Source of the DNA: Terasakiispira papahanaumokuakeensis
GTDB taxonomy: Bacteria > Pseudomonadota > Gammaproteobacteria > Pseudomonadales > Halomonadaceae
NCBI RefSeq assembly: GCF_001709345.1
Contig: NZ_MDTQ01000001.1
Span: forward strand, 1,339,108-1,403,107
Direction of reading: 5' to 3'
Length of the DNA stretch: 64,000 nucleotides
The notes below the pieces were generated by a model. That model saw only the letters and a list, made by a program, of their open reading frames with translations, ran no database searches and was not told the DNA's origin. The position numbers and the translations under genes are program-made. Below, piece after piece: positions 9,042-19,169 of the stretch; position 1 is the first letter of the stretch, and each line of letters begins with the position of its first letter.

Positions 9042-9619
9042 ATGCTATTCCAGTTCATTGAACATCGACCTGGATACATGGATGGTCGATTCAACCCCCA
9101 TCAGAGCAACTTGGTCGGCCAGCGGTACCGGATAAGGGGATCTTTATATCATGCGCTTGGCCGTAGCAGAGGGGGCCTGACCACGATGATACATATGGTG
9201 TGTGATCGCCACGGTTTTCCCCTTGCCTTTTCCTTGTTTGCAGGCCAGTGCGCTGACTCAATTTATCTGATGACACCGCTAGAAAAAGTTCGTTTACTGG
9301 GGCGTCTAGGTCAACCTCGCAAACACAGTCGTTACATAGTGGCAGACAAGGGGTAGGACAGTGATGCTTTAGCGCCCAATCATTCTGTGGCGTCGCATGC
9401 ATCGATGACCAAAACCGGGGGCTTCTTCATCAGTTTGACCGGCCAAAATATCGCCAGCGTAATGTGATGAAATGTCTGTTTGGCAGGCTAAAGGAAAAGC
9501 GTCGCTTCAATTCCCGTTACAATAAGCTGACCACAAGCTTTAAAGCCATGGTGACACTGGTTTGTATCAAGCAATTTATGAGAGCCGATAAGACAAAATC
9601 GGCGAAGAAATACAGTTGA
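9042..9619 (+). mobile_element. Remnant of an IS5-family transposase gene
   Basis: The first frame (9042-9356) contains ALGRSRGGLTTMIHMVCDRHGFPLAF and later YIVADKG, the DDE-type core of IS5/IS427-like transposases. An in-frame TAG at 9354-9356 interrupts it, the frame continues with DSDALAPNHSVAS, and then a shift at about 9420 leads to the third part: FDRPKYRQRNVMKCLFGRLKE and CIKQFMRADK, ending TGA 9617-9619. The N-terminal DNA-binding part and clear terminal inverted repeats were not found. The element cannot move by itself. It separates the second and third SEL1 genes and indicates IS-driven rearrangement of the locus. Confidence 0.8.
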
Positions 9620-9717
9620 TGTCTTGTCAATAAGTATTTAGAACCGATTTAATACTGGATTATTGAGCATAGTCCCTTTTAGGCAGTGCTTGGTGAAATT
9701 TATGAAGAGAGGTGCAA

Positions 9718-10566
9718 ATGTTCAAGGCTATCCTTAGATTTAATGTTCTTTTTTTTCTGTCATTTTATTATAGTTCAGTCTTGGCGGATATGGTTTTCTA
9801 TGGAGACAAGAATGGTGTTGTTGAATTTCATGAGTTCCTGATTTCAGATTCTTTTTCATTGTCTAGTGTTAATAAAGAAAGTTCTGATGAGGCGCTTTAT
9901 GCCGCAGGGTTTTGCTATTTGCGCGGGTGTTCAGAAATAGGTAATGACGTTGATGTTGATCTGGCCGCTAAGTATTTAAAATATGCTGAGGTTAGAGGTG
10001 TTGATGATGTCTATTCTGATTATGCTTTTATGTATGTAAAAGGTGTTTTTTATCCTGAGGACTTTAATAAAGGTGTTGCGTATTTAAAGAAAGGTGCCGA
10101 GAAAGGTGATATTAGAACGATGAATACCCTTGGTAATATTTATACTCATGGGTTCAGGTCTATAAGTGCAGATAGACAGGAAGGAATTGAATGGTATCGT
10201 CTTGCAGCAGAAAAAGGTGCTAGCCGTTCAATGAGCAAAGTTTACTATTATTATGCTGATGAAAAACACCCTGAAACATTTGATCTGAGCAAGGCTTTTT
10301 ATTGGGCCAAAAAGATTGAAGAAGTTCATCCTGATGATATTGGTCGATATACTTTCAAGTTAGGTGAAATATATGAAAAAGGTCTGGGCACCCAGAAAAA
10401 CCTGATACTCGCAACTCGATACTATATTTTAGGTGGTTCAGCGGGTAGTGACGATGTCGCACGGTTACGCGAAAAGATGACTGAAGAAGCGTTCCAAGAA
10501 GCCGTTCGCCTTGCGAATGAATGGCAAGCGGAACACCGCATTCGAGTGCCTCGTTATTATCAGTAG
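9718..10566 (+). CDS. Exported SEL1-repeat protein, probable orphan immunity protein (copy 3)
   Basis: The protein has 282 residues, exactly the length of copy 1. ATG 9718 is chosen over the upstream in-frame GTG because GAGAGG ends 5-6 bp before it and it starts the signal peptide (hydrophobic, cleavage after VLA). SEL1 repeats follow (YAAGFCYLRGCSEIGNDVDV, YAFMYVKG, LGNIYTHG). N-terminal two thirds are related to copy 1 but diverged; from codon 192 on they are nearly identical (repeat R2). No effector gene precedes it, only the IS remnant, so it looks like an orphan immunity gene. A strong terminator follows at 10630. Confidence 0.78.
   Translation: MFKAILRFNVLFFLSFYYSSVLADMVFYGDKNGVVEFHEFLISDSFSLSSVNKESSDEALYAAGFCYLRGCSEIGNDVDVDLAAKYLKYAEVRGVDDVYSDYAFMYVKGVFYPEDFNKGVAYLKKGAEKGDIRTMNTLGNIYTHGFRSISADRQEGIEWYRLAAEKGASRSMSKVYYYYADEKHPETFDLSKAFYWAKKIEEVHPDDIGRYTFKLGEIYEKGLGTQKNLILATRYYILGGSAGSDDVARLREKMTEEAFQEAVRLANEWQAEHRIRVPRYYQ
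10291..10560 (+). repeat. Direct repeat R2, copy 2 (SEL1 3' end)
   Basis: Near-identical partner of 4887-5156. The downstream R3 spacer is absent here: the sequence after the stop codon is unrelated to the spacers behind copies 1 and 2. Confidence 0.93.
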
Positions 10567-10629
10567 TGGCTCATGATGCTGATTCACTGAGCGGCTATCG
10601 AGCGTTGGTGATTGCACGTCTTATCGAAA

Positions 10630-10672
10630 GCCCCGGAACGCAGCGGTCGCGTTCTGGGGCTTTTGTGTTTTT
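10630..10672 (+). terminator. Rho-independent terminator after the SEL1 array
   Basis: A 12-bp stem, GCCCCGGAACGC with GCGTTCTGGGGC (one G-T pair), 7-nt loop, then TTTTGTGTTTTT. It ends the plus-strand effector locus ahead of the convergent phosphatase gene. Confidence 0.9.
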
Positions 10673-10690
10673 ATTAACACAAACTAACGA

Positions 10691-11461
10691 TTATTGAGGA
10701 TTTAATGGCGCATCCCAGGCGTTGAGTTTGGCCTCGCTCCAGTCGCCATAGGTGCTGTTGGGGAAGACGATCCAGTCTTGGCCAAAGTGGTCTGCATTGG
10801 CTTTGACAGCTTCTTGTTGTTCGGCGAGGTTGGCTTCGGCAAATACTTTGGAGAAGTCATGCAGTGAGTCGCCCAGTTGCATGATGAGGGTGTGATGCTG
10901 GGTGACACTGTTGCGACGTTCGGCTTTAGGTGTGCCGTATAGTAAGACGTGATCCTCACTGACCTGGGGGAGTTCTAGTGCTTTGAGTGTAGCGATTGTG
11001 CTGGCTTTGTTTTCGCCAAAGCGGTCTGAGATGTAATAGATACTGACGCCTGCCTGATTCGCGTAATCAAAGAAGGCTTTGGCGCCTGGGATCAGTCGAG
11101 GATGCCCGTTTTTTTCCCAATGACTCCAGGTATCCCAGGTGGTGTAGTCATGGCACGCTTGCATATCGCGTACGAGCAAAGCGCTGTTGTCGATGACGGT
11201 TTCATCAAGGTCGGTGATGATGGCCAATGATGCTGGATCGCCATTAAATTGATCGAGCTGGTCTTTCAAACGGTAATGCGCCAGTGTGAAGCCTTGACGT
11301 TGTAAGGCGGCGACTTCAGCGGATTGTTGTTGGTAGCGCAGCCCCATCTCATAAGCTTTTTGCTCACATATTTGAGTAGGGGACTCTGCAAAGGCAGTGG
11401 GAGCCAATAGGAGGGTGGCTAGAGCGAGTCGACGGATAGTCGTCTGACAAGCGGAGGGCAT
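10691..11461 (-). CDS. Secreted HAD acid phosphatase (class C / 5'-nucleotidase e(P4)-like)
   Basis: The protein has 256 residues. A signal peptide (residues 1-25, cleavage after AFA) sends it to the periplasm; unlike e(P4) lipoproteins there is no lipobox Cys. The catalytic HAD motif is IITDLDETVIDN at about 81-92, in which the first Asp is the nucleophile, and IYYISDR at about 141-147 supplies motif II. Motifs III/IV are probably in the LIMQLGDSLHDF region (about 193-204). Such enzymes dephosphorylate nucleotides and small phosphomonoesters outside the cytoplasm. The start has a strong AAAGGAGAA site. It stands alone, convergent to the SEL1 array and upstream of aceA in the same direction, with a gap holding the aceA terminator. 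Confidence 0.85.
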   Translation of the reverse strand: MPSACQTTIRRLALATLLLAPTAFAESPTQICEQKAYEMGLRYQQQSAEVAALQRQGFTLAHYRLKDQLDQFNGDPASLAIITDLDETVIDNSALLVRDMQACHDYTTWDTWSHWEKNGHPRLIPGAKAFFDYANQAGVSIYYISDRFGENKASTIATLKALELPQVSEDHVLLYGTPKAERRNSVTQHHTLIMQLGDSLHDFSKVFAEANLAEQQEAVKANADHFGQDWIVFPNSTYGDWSEAKLNAWDAPLNPQ

Positions 11462-11648
11462 GTCGTTCTCCTTTTAATAATTTTTCATTATTGTTTAGAA
11501 AGAAAATTATCATATTTTATTTTGATTGAATGTTCAAACTTGTACTTGAGTCTGATGTTTGAGGTAGTGGGTGGTGGCGGGGTATAGGTTTGGCCTTGAG
11601 TCAGGCTTGGTTCTCTTTGTTGCGAGGGATGTTTTTGGTGAGGCGCAA

Positions 11649-11682
11649 AGAAAAAGCCACCTCAGAGGAGGTGGCTTTACGA
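11649..11682 (-). terminator. Rho-independent terminator of aceA
   Basis: Inverted repeat GCCACCTC (11656-11663) and GAGGTGGC (11668-11675) with a 4-nt loop. On the minus strand it is followed by TTTTTCTTT, directly after the aceA stop. Confidence 0.85.
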
Positions 11683-11701
11683 GCGATTGATGGGTCTCAG
11701 G

Positions 11702-13024
11702 TTAGAATTGATCTTCTTCCGTTGAGCCTTTCAATGCGGTGACGGATGAGGTGCCGCCCTGGATAACCGTGGTGACATCATCAAAGTAACCGGCTCCGAC
11801 TTCTTGCTGGTGGGCAACGAAGGTGTAGCCTCGTTCAGCAGCTTCAAATTCTGGCTGCTGGACTTTCTCAACATAGTGTTTCATCCCTTCGCCACGAGCG
11901 TAGTGGTAGGCCAGATCGAACATGTTGTACCACATGTTATGGATACCCGCGAGGGTGATGAACTGATAGCGATAGCCCATGTTGGCCAGCTCATCCTGGA
12001 ATTTAGCGATGGTGGCATCGTCCAGGTTTTTCTTCCAGTTGAAAGAAGGTGAGCAGTTGTAGGCCAGTAGTTTGTCTGGGTACTGGGCGTGAATCGCATC
12101 AGCAAAACGTTTGGCTTCTTCTAAATCGGGCGTTGCAGTTTCACACCACAGCAGATCGGCATAGGGGGCGTAAGCCAATCCGCGTGCAATGGCTTGCTCA
12201 ATCCCAGGCTTGGTCCGATAGAACCCTTCTGAAGTACGCTCTCCAGCTTTGATGAAGGGGGCATCGTATTCATCGGCATCGGATGTGATCAAGTCTGCGG
12301 CATTGGCGTCAGTACGTGCGAGCACGATGGTGGGTACGCCCATCACATCGGCAGCCAGTCGTGCGGCGACTAATTTTTGTACGGCCTCTTGGGTCGGGAC
12401 TAACACTTTGCCCCCCATATGACCGCATTTTTTGACTGCCGCTAATTGGTCTTCAAAGTGTACGCCGGAAGCGCCGTTTTGAATCATGTTTTTCATGAGT
12501 TCGTAGGCGTTGAGTACACCACCAAAGCCAGCTTCAGCGTCAGCGACAATGGGTAAGAAGTAGTCTTGAGCATCTGATTCGGGCAGTTTGCCGTCACAGA
12601 TGTTTTTCCATTGGATCTCATCTGCACGCTTAAAGGTGTTGTTGATACGACGTACGACAGTGGGGACTGAGTCGTAAGCGTACAGTGATTGGTCCGGGTA
12701 CATGGTTTCTGAGCTGTTATTATCTGCCGCGACTTGCCAGCCGGATAAGTAAATGGCTTCGATACCCGCTTTGGCTTGCTGCAGTGCTTGGCCACCTGTT
12801 AGAGCGCCCATGCAATTCACATAACCTTTTTTGGATTGGTTTTGGGCGACAAGATTCCAGAGTTTTTCCGCACCGCGTTGGGCGTAGGTGTATTCAGGCT
12901 GTACGGTGCCTCGCAGGCGGACGACATCTTCGGCTGAATAGGGACGTTTGACACCTTTCCAGCGTGGATTTTCTTTCCAGTCTTTTTCCAGGGCTGCGAT
13001 TTGCTCAGCGCGACTCAGTGCCAT
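11702..13024 (-). CDS. aceA: Isocitrate lyase
   Basis: The protein has 440 residues, the short bacterial class. It cleaves isocitrate to glyoxylate and succinate, the first step of the glyoxylate shunt needed for growth on acetate and fatty acids. The catalytic loop KKCGHMGGK is at 198-206 with Cys200; DAEAGFGG (162-169) and the [11 protein letters not shown] segment belong to the substrate and metal site. The start is supported by GAGGTAA 6 bp upstream. It fits with the fadBA and icd genes in this window. Upstream lie 17-bp tandem repeats that could carry regulator sites. No malate synthase gene is seen nearby. Confidence 0.97.
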   Translation of the reverse strand: MALSRAEQIAALEKDWKENPRWKGVKRPYSAEDVVRLRGTVQPEYTYAQRGAEKLWNLVAQNQSKKGYVNCMGALTGGQALQQAKAGIEAIYLSGWQVAADNNSSETMYPDQSLYAYDSVPTVVRRINNTFKRADEIQWKNICDGKLPESDAQDYFLPIVADAEAGFGGVLNAYELMKNMIQNGASGVHFEDQLAAVKKCGHMGGKVLVPTQEAVQKLVAARLAADVMGVPTIVLARTDANAADLITSDADEYDAPFIKAGERTSEGFYRTKPGIEQAIARGLAYAPYADLLWCETATPDLEEAKRFADAIHAQYPDKLLAYNCSPSFNWKKNLDDATIAKFQDELANMGYRYQFITLAGIHNMWYNMFDLAYHYARGEGMKHYVEKVQQPEFEAAERGYTFVAHQQEVGAGYFDDVTTVIQGGTSSVTALKGSTEEDQF

Positions 13025-13063
13025 GTCGATTACCTCAAGAGTTTGAATGTCACTAGGGGTCTA

Positions 13064-13130
13064 TCGTTTCAAAGAATCAGTCGTTCTAAAGAATCAATCG
13101 TTCTAATGAATCAATAGTCTCAAAGTGACC
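13064..13130 (-). repeat. 17-bp tandem repeats upstream of aceA
   Basis: Three good copies of TCGTTCTAAAGAATCAA-like units (13064-13080, 13081-13097, 13098-13114) and a decayed fourth (13115-13130). They lie 40-106 bp before the aceA start, so they are in its leader or promoter. Confidence 0.88.
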
Positions 13131-13191
13131 TTTAATCCAGTCAGAAATTCTTATCAAAAGCACGAGGCTTATTAATTGAGTTTCTGTCGTT

Positions 13192-13232
13192 AAGATTGGC
13201 CAAAGGGTGCCGCCTTTGGGTCAATCTTTTTT
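13192..13232 (+). terminator. Orphan terminator-like hairpin, plus strand
   Basis: AAGATTGGCCAAAGG pairs with CCTTTGGGTCAATCTT (one bulge/mismatch), followed by TTTTTT. No plus-strand gene lies upstream within reach (aceA is on the other strand), so it may end an antisense or small RNA that starts in the aceA leader, or act as a structured element in the aceA upstream region. Confidence 0.6.
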
Positions 13233-13571
13233 CGCGGCATGGGTTATGCTGCGTTGCGTTATTGATACTGAGACCCCTTGGCCGCCCTGTCAAATCAGCA
13301 TTTCGTCGTATTGTTGTGATGGCTTTATGAATTTAATGGGACGCGCGTTTGAATTTTTATTGCGTATGCGAAATAAAAATTTATAGCGTATTTTAGGTGG
13401 GTAAATTTACAACAAGTGGCGTTGTAAATTGACTACATTGTTGGCGCTATCGATAAGAAGATGTCGTGTAGAAGAGTATAGTGCGTGTAATTGATTAATC
13501 GAGTGCTTGTGTTCTTTGGCCGCTCAGTGACGGCTGCGAGTGGCAGTAGGCGCGTTTGGTGTGGAGATGGG
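13233..13571. other. Gap without a gene upstream of aceA
   Basis: Moderately AT-rich, with A/T runs at 13360-13420 (AATAAAAATTTATAG). No credible frame, RNA gene or clear promoter could be assigned, although an aceA promoter must lie somewhere in 13025-13571. Confidence 0.6.
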
Positions 13572-14003
13572 TCAACGTGAGTGATCAAGCGATAACATCA
13601 TGCTTCGATGCTGAATACCGGCTTCTTCAAACTCATCGCCAAAGGCTTTAAACCCTAATTGTGCGTAGAAGCCCAACGCATGAGTTTGTGCATTCAGCTG
13701 GAGGTGAGGGTAGTGCTTAGTTCGGGCATAGTTGATGATCGCATCCATCACTTGTGCGCCATAGCCGCATCCTCTGGCGGGTTTCAGTACGGCCATTCGT
13801 CCAACTTTGCCTGTTGGGGTGAGTCGTGCTGTCGCGATGGCATGGCCATTCTTTTGTAATAGAAAGTGGTGGCATTCGTGGTCATGGCCATCCCATTCTT
13901 CTTCAATGGGCACTTGTTGCTCGATGACGAAAACGTGATGGCGAATTCGTTGGCAATCGATTTGGAGTTCAGACCAGGGGCCGTTTTTGATGATGATTGC
14001 CAT
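13572..14003 (-). CDS. GNAT-family N-acetyltransferase
   Basis: The protein has 143 residues, a single GNAT domain. The acetyl-CoA-binding motif A is visible as VGRMAVLKPARGCGYGAQVMD (about 67-87; the usual R/Q-x-x-G-x-G/A appears as RGCGYG), and motif B as LNAQTHALGFYAQLGF (about 103-118). The N-terminal RHHVFVIEQQVPIEEEWDGHD resembles the ElaA-like and YjcF-like small acetyltransferases. The substrate is not deducible. It is transcribed alone, separated by terminator and gap from both neighbours. Confidence 0.85.
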   Translation of the reverse strand: MAIIIKNGPWSELQIDCQRIRHHVFVIEQQVPIEEEWDGHDHECHHFLLQKNGHAIATARLTPTGKVGRMAVLKPARGCGYGAQVMDAIINYARTKHYPHLQLNAQTHALGFYAQLGFKAFGDEFEEAGIQHRSMMLSLDHSR

Positions 14004-14070
14004 AGTCGTCGCTAGAGTCCAAAGCGGGGGATAGGGAGTGGCGTGGGGATATCACCTATATAATGCGGAA

Positions 14071-14125
14071 AAGAGCGCCTATCTTTTATTGAACAAAATA
14101 GCGATTGAACAAGATAGGCGCTCTT
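14071..14125 (-). terminator. Terminator hairpin after roxA (possibly bidirectional)
   Basis: A perfect 15-bp stem, AAGAGCGCCTATCTT (14071-14085) and AAGATAGGCGCTCTT (14111-14125), with a 25-nt loop. Short T runs lie on both sides (CTTTCTTC on the plus strand; CTTTTCC on the minus strand). Confidence 0.75.
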
Positions 14126-14133
14126 TCTTCGGA

Positions 14134-15363
14134 TCAATCCTGATCGTTTGGATCGATGAGACTGAGGCTGCCTTGATTCAGTAGCGTTGTGATCAAGGTT
14201 TGGGCTTCTGGCGCCGCCAACAGCGAGGTCAGGGTGTCTGTCTCAAAGATAAATTGTGCGCAGAGTTGTTCGATTAAGGGCAAAAGGTCGGCAGTGAAAG
14301 GGTAGGCATTCCCGTCGACGAATAAGTTGCCGCTGCTTTCAGCGCATCGCTCAAACGCAAAGCGACTGCCCTCGGTGACGATCAATTGTTCACCCGATGC
14401 GAGGGCTTCTTGCCAATCAGTGACTTGCCATGGCGTTTCCGGTTCGATCAATTGATCAGGGTATTTGGTTTGTGTCATGGCACGGCCAAACCATTCCGAT
14501 AGTGCTTGATCGTCGTCTAGCGCGGCCAGTACCAGTGATTTCAGGCGTGCTTTGGCTTCAGTGGTGATTTCCCCAGGATTGGCCTGGAGTTTGAGGTCCG
14601 GATCGGCATAGCGTTGATCTTCTGTGAGCTTTTCGGCAATGAAGTCTGAGGCGCCACATAGAATTTCTTCTGCGGATAGGGCACGAAAACCGACTGACCA
14701 AGTGGTGCAATCTTCAGAAGTCGAGCGGCCATAATGGGCGAGCTGGGGAGGCAGATAGAGGAGGTCTCCTGGTGCTAGCTCCCAGTCCATGAGTTGGCCA
14801 TTTTCGCCTTCTTGAGGTTCGAAGGATTCTAGAATTCTGAGCCGTGTATCTTGCCGAATCGGGGTCGTCTGATCACAGAGTTCTCCGAGTTGCCAGCGGC
14901 GTGTACCGCTGGCTTGTAGTAAAAAGACATCGTAATAGTCGATGTGAGGCCCAACGCTACCGCCTTCGGGTGCGTAGCTGATCATGACATCATCGAGACG
15001 CCAGCTGGGCACGAAGCGAAAAGCATTTAAAATATCCCGTACCTCAGGGACATAGTGATCAACGGCTTGAACCAATAAGGTCCAGTTTTTCTCAGGTAAC
15101 TGACCGAATGTCGCTTCGGTAAATGGCCCTTCGCGCAATGCCCAAGGTTTGCCCTGGTCTGTTTCTATATCACCTTGCTCCAACACTAGACGGGATTCGA
15201 CTTGTGTTTCACAAGCCAGGCCCGCCAAGGTATCGGGGTCGATGGGTGTGCTGAAGTCAGGAAAAGCTTGTCGAATCAGCAGTGGCTTCTTCTGCCAGTA
15301 TTCTGCCAAAAAGCGTTCTGGCGTGATGTCACCCAATGCATGCGCTAAAGGACCAAAGGTCAC
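14134..15363 (-). CDS. roxA: Ribosomal protein L16 arginine 3-hydroxylase (cupin/JmjC oxygenase)
   Basis: The protein has 409 residues from GTG 15363, chosen because GGGAGA precedes it at the right spacing and because it follows the purB stop (TAACGTG). RoxA/YcfD is a 2-oxoglutarate- and Fe(II)-dependent oxygenase that hydroxylates an arginine of L16. The N-terminal ITPERFLAEYWQKKPLLIR and the metal motif GPHIDYYDVFLLQ (His-x-Asp) are typical, with a later LPPQLAHYGRS likely supplying the distal His. The C-terminal half is the winged-helix/dimer region. It is the last gene of the purB-containing minus-strand cluster. Confidence 0.9.
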   Translation of the reverse strand: MTFGPLAHALGDITPERFLAEYWQKKPLLIRQAFPDFSTPIDPDTLAGLACETQVESRLVLEQGDIETDQGKPWALREGPFTEATFGQLPEKNWTLLVQAVDHYVPEVRDILNAFRFVPSWRLDDVMISYAPEGGSVGPHIDYYDVFLLQASGTRRWQLGELCDQTTPIRQDTRLRILESFEPQEGENGQLMDWELAPGDLLYLPPQLAHYGRSTSEDCTTWSVGFRALSAEEILCGASDFIAEKLTEDQRYADPDLKLQANPGEITTEAKARLKSLVLAALDDDQALSEWFGRAMTQTKYPDQLIEPETPWQVTDWQEALASGEQLIVTEGSRFAFERCAESSGNLFVDGNAYPFTADLLPLIEQLCAQFIFETDTLTSLLAAPEAQTLITTLLNQGSLSLIDPNDQD

Positions 15364-15364
15364 G

Positions 15365-16765
<1,401 letters not shown>

Positions 16766-16841
16766 TCAATCAGACTCACCTTCAAGCGCCGCAACGGTGA
16801 TCTTGAGATGAGGGGGGTACCCCGTCAGCGCTTCAGGTCAG

Positions 16842-16924
16842 TTCAATCGACTATTGGTTTAATCAACCGATTGGGTTAATCAACCGATTGGGTCAATCAA
16901 CTCTTGGGTCAATCGAGTACTCAA
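16842..16924 (-). repeat. Five 16-17 bp tandem repeats between hflD and purB
   Basis: Two perfect units TTAATCAACCGATTGGG (16859-16875, 16876-16892) are flanked by three variants (16842-16858, 16893-16908, 16909-16924). They lie about 110-190 bp before the purB start, in a 326-bp gap that otherwise holds no gene. Confidence 0.9.
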
Positions 16925-17058
16925 TAATGGCGCGCATTGTAATCGATTGAGATCGGTTTGTCGGCTTTGATTGGGTCGGATTGTGATGAGGCGCGTAGGC
17001 TCATGTGGATCGACTGGAGGGCAAGCCTCCACAAGGGAGGCTGCGTGATTAATCCGAG

Positions 17059-17679
17059 TTATAGGCCGAGCTGTGTTAAGTCCCGCATGATTTGCTTGCG
17101 AGAGAACAGGAGTTTCCAGCGCCGTCCGCCAGCCTGGTGCCAAAGCATCGAGGAGCGTATACCCGCCAGTAATAACGCGCGTATTTTATCGGCATTGGCG
17201 GATTGCTGCAGAATACTGGGCTCACCTTTCACTTGAATCCGAAATGAGAGCGTACTTAAGGTGTCTTGATAGAGTCCGGAAAGTGCGGCAATGACATTCT
17301 CATGAGTTGGACCAAAATGCTCGGCCTGGTGTTGAATTTGTTCCAGGCGTTGACCGATAGCCGTCAGCATCGTGGGGTCTTTGCTGAGTCGGTGCTGTAG
17401 CATGATGATGGACATGCTGTAGTTTAAAATGAGGGGGTCAATACCACGCTCTCGCCGGACAAATTGGTGCAGTAGGCGGCCGCCCATTTTTAGATTATCT
17501 AGATGGCCGCCATAAATATCTGAATCATTCTCAGGGTTTGTGACGAGTATGCTTTGAATGCTGGTGGCATAGGGTGCCTGATCCAGTAATCCGGTTGTCG
17601 CCAGTTGCTGAACTTGTGCGGCGGCTTGGAATACCCCTGCAAGCCCAATGGCTTGGCGTTTTGTTTTGCTATCCGTCAT
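17059..17679 (-). CDS. hflD: High-frequency lysogenization protein HflD homologue
   Basis: The protein has 206 residues, the normal size. The N-terminal QAIGLAGVFQAAAQVQQLA is characteristic. HflD is a peripheral inner-membrane helical protein known from E. coli to bind lambda CII; its housekeeping role is not settled. It lies 22 bp behind mnmA and ahead of purB, the conserved neighbourhood. No transmembrane segment is predicted by eye. Confidence 0.92.
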   Translation of the reverse strand: MTDSKTKRQAIGLAGVFQAAAQVQQLATTGLLDQAPYATSIQSILVTNPENDSDIYGGHLDNLKMGGRLLHQFVRRERGIDPLILNYSMSIIMLQHRLSKDPTMLTAIGQRLEQIQHQAEHFGPTHENVIAALSGLYQDTLSTLSFRIQVKGEPSILQQSANADKIRALLLAGIRSSMLWHQAGGRRWKLLFSRKQIMRDLTQLGL

Positions 17680-17701
17680 GCATCAATCCATTCACAAGTG
17701 A

Positions 17702-18838
17702 TCAGGCGGGTGTGTGGTCGCGCCAGGTATGAGCAATCACCGCTCCCCCTAGGCAGCGCTCGCCTTGGTAGAAGACAACTGATTGGCCCGGTGTGACCGC
17801 GCGTTGAGGCTCATCGAAAACCACTTCGCAAGTGCCATCGTCATGCATCGTGACCTGACATGGCTGATCGGTTTGACGGTAACGCACTTTGGCCGTGCAG
17901 TGAAAATGTTCGGCTGGCGCCTGGCCGGCGACCCAGTCAGGGATTTCACTGGCAAGCCCGCGTGTAAATAAGAGTGGGTGATCCGTACCTTGAACTGCAA
18001 TCAGCCGATTGTTTTCTAAGTCTTTTTCAGCAACAAACCAGGGATCTTCTGAGTAATGCTTGAGGCCACCAATCCCGAGCCCTTGTCGCTGGCCGATGGT
18101 GTAATACATTAAACCCATATGGTCGCCGATGATATCGCCTTCAGGCGTCACGATTTTTCCAGGCTGTGCAGGTAAATATTGCTTGAGAAAATCACGGAAG
18201 CGACGTTCCCCAATGAAGCAAATGCCGGTGGAGTCTTTCTTTTTTGCGGTGATCAAACCATGGCGTTCGGCCAAGGCTCGAACCGCCGGTTTCTCTAACT
18301 CGCCCACCGGGAATAGACTCATGCCAATTTCCGCCTGCCCTACGGCACAGAGGAAATAGCTTTGATCTTTGTTCGGATCTAGCCCTTTTAGCAGCAGCGC
18401 CTGGCCATCTTCATCTGTGCCGCGACGAACGTAATGGCCGGTCGCAATCAGGTCGGCGCCCAGCATGCGGGCATATTCAAGAAAGGCTTTGAACTTGATT
18501 TCGCGATTACAGAGAATATCTGGGTTGGGGGTTCGTCCAGCTTTATATTCACTGAGAAAATGTTCGAAGACGTTGTCCCAGTACTCGGCCGAAAAATTGG
18601 CCGCATGGAGATGAATGCCTAGCTTGTCGCAAACCGCTTGGGCATCGGCATAGTCTTCTTTAGCGGTACAATACTCGGTGCCGTCATCCTCCTCCCAGTT
18701 TTTCATGAACAGGCCTTCGACTTGATAGCCTTGCTGTTGCAGCAGTAGCGCTGAGACGGAGGAGTCTACACCGCCGGACATACCGACGATGACTTTGAGT
18801 TCGGAGGGGGATTTTTCTATTGCTGTTGCAGTGGTCAC
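17702..18838 (-). CDS. mnmA: tRNA-specific 2-thiouridylase
   Basis: The protein has 378 residues. MnmA adds sulphur to U34 of tRNA Lys, Glu and Gln using ATP and a persulfide relay. The PP-loop [15 protein letters not shown] is at about 19-33, catalytic Cys in [13 protein letters not shown] (about 105-117), and the second Cys in [13 protein letters not shown] (about 205-217). The first ~12 residues ([12 protein letters not shown]) are a short extension before the conserved start. Followed at 22 bp by hflD. Upstream is a repeat-rich gap separating it from nudJ. Confidence 0.96.
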   Translation of the reverse strand: MTTATAIEKSPSELKVIVGMSGGVDSSVSALLLQQQGYQVEGLFMKNWEEDDGTEYCTAKEDYADAQAVCDKLGIHLHAANFSAEYWDNVFEHFLSEYKAGRTPNPDILCNREIKFKAFLEYARMLGADLIATGHYVRRGTDEDGQALLLKGLDPNKDQSYFLCAVGQAEIGMSLFPVGELEKPAVRALAERHGLITAKKKDSTGICFIGERRFRDFLKQYLPAQPGKIVTPEGDIIGDHMGLMYYTIGQRQGLGIGGLKHYSEDPWFVAEKDLENNRLIAVQGTDHPLLFTRGLASEIPDWVAGQAPAEHFHCTAKVRYRQTDQPCQVTMHDDGTCEVVFDEPQRAVTPGQSVVFYQGERCLGGAVIAHTWRDHTPA

Positions 18839-18949
18839 GTTAACCCCTAAGGTCTTGATATTCTGATTGCATGTGGTGCTCTGCTTTAGGTCGTGTTGGG
18901 CTCAAGTGTGGTTCGTTAGAGCCCAAGCCTGGCTCATGAGCACTCAAGA

Positions 18950-18983
18950 GTGTTCATTGGTGTGAGTGTGTTCATTGGTGTGC
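18950..18983 (-). repeat. Tandem repeat of about 16-18 bp, two copies
   Basis: GTGTTCATTGGTGTGA is followed directly by GTGTGTTCATTGGTGTGC. A third partial trace (ATTCATTAC) follows. Confidence 0.75.
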
Positions 18984-19054
18984 AAGCATTATTCATTACA
19001 AATGGAGGCACTTTAAACATTATTCAAACTTCATGAGCCTGATATCACCATTTC

Positions 19055-19114
19055 TCTCATCACAATCAGTCTCATCACAAGCCGTTTCATTACAAGTAGT
19101 CTCATCACAACCTG
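19055..19114 (-). repeat. 15-bp tandem repeats, four copies
   Basis: Units TCTCATCACAATCAG, TCTCATCACAAGCCG, TTTCATTACAAGTAG and TCTCATCACAACCTG sit head to tail. On the minus strand one frame would read LVMRL repeats, but that frame has no start site of its own and is not taken as a gene. Confidence 0.9.
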
Positions 19115-19169
19115 TTGATTTTCGAAACCTTGATTATAACTCAGTTTGATGTTGCTGGGTTTGAGGCCC

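Larger units (their letters stand above)
18839..19169. other. Repeat-rich gap between nudJ and mnmA
   Basis: The 331-bp gap holds two sets of short tandem repeats (18950-18983 and 19055-19114) and no credible gene. It may carry the mnmA promoter; no -10/-35 pair stands out. Confidence 0.6.

Noticed and set aside
9091-9402. Minus-strand frame opposite the transposase remnant
   Set aside because: It is the antisense shadow of the IS5-type gene and shows no family pattern.
16842-16924. CRISPR array
   Set aside because: Repeats are 16-17 bp, directly abutting, without spacers, and there are no cas genes.
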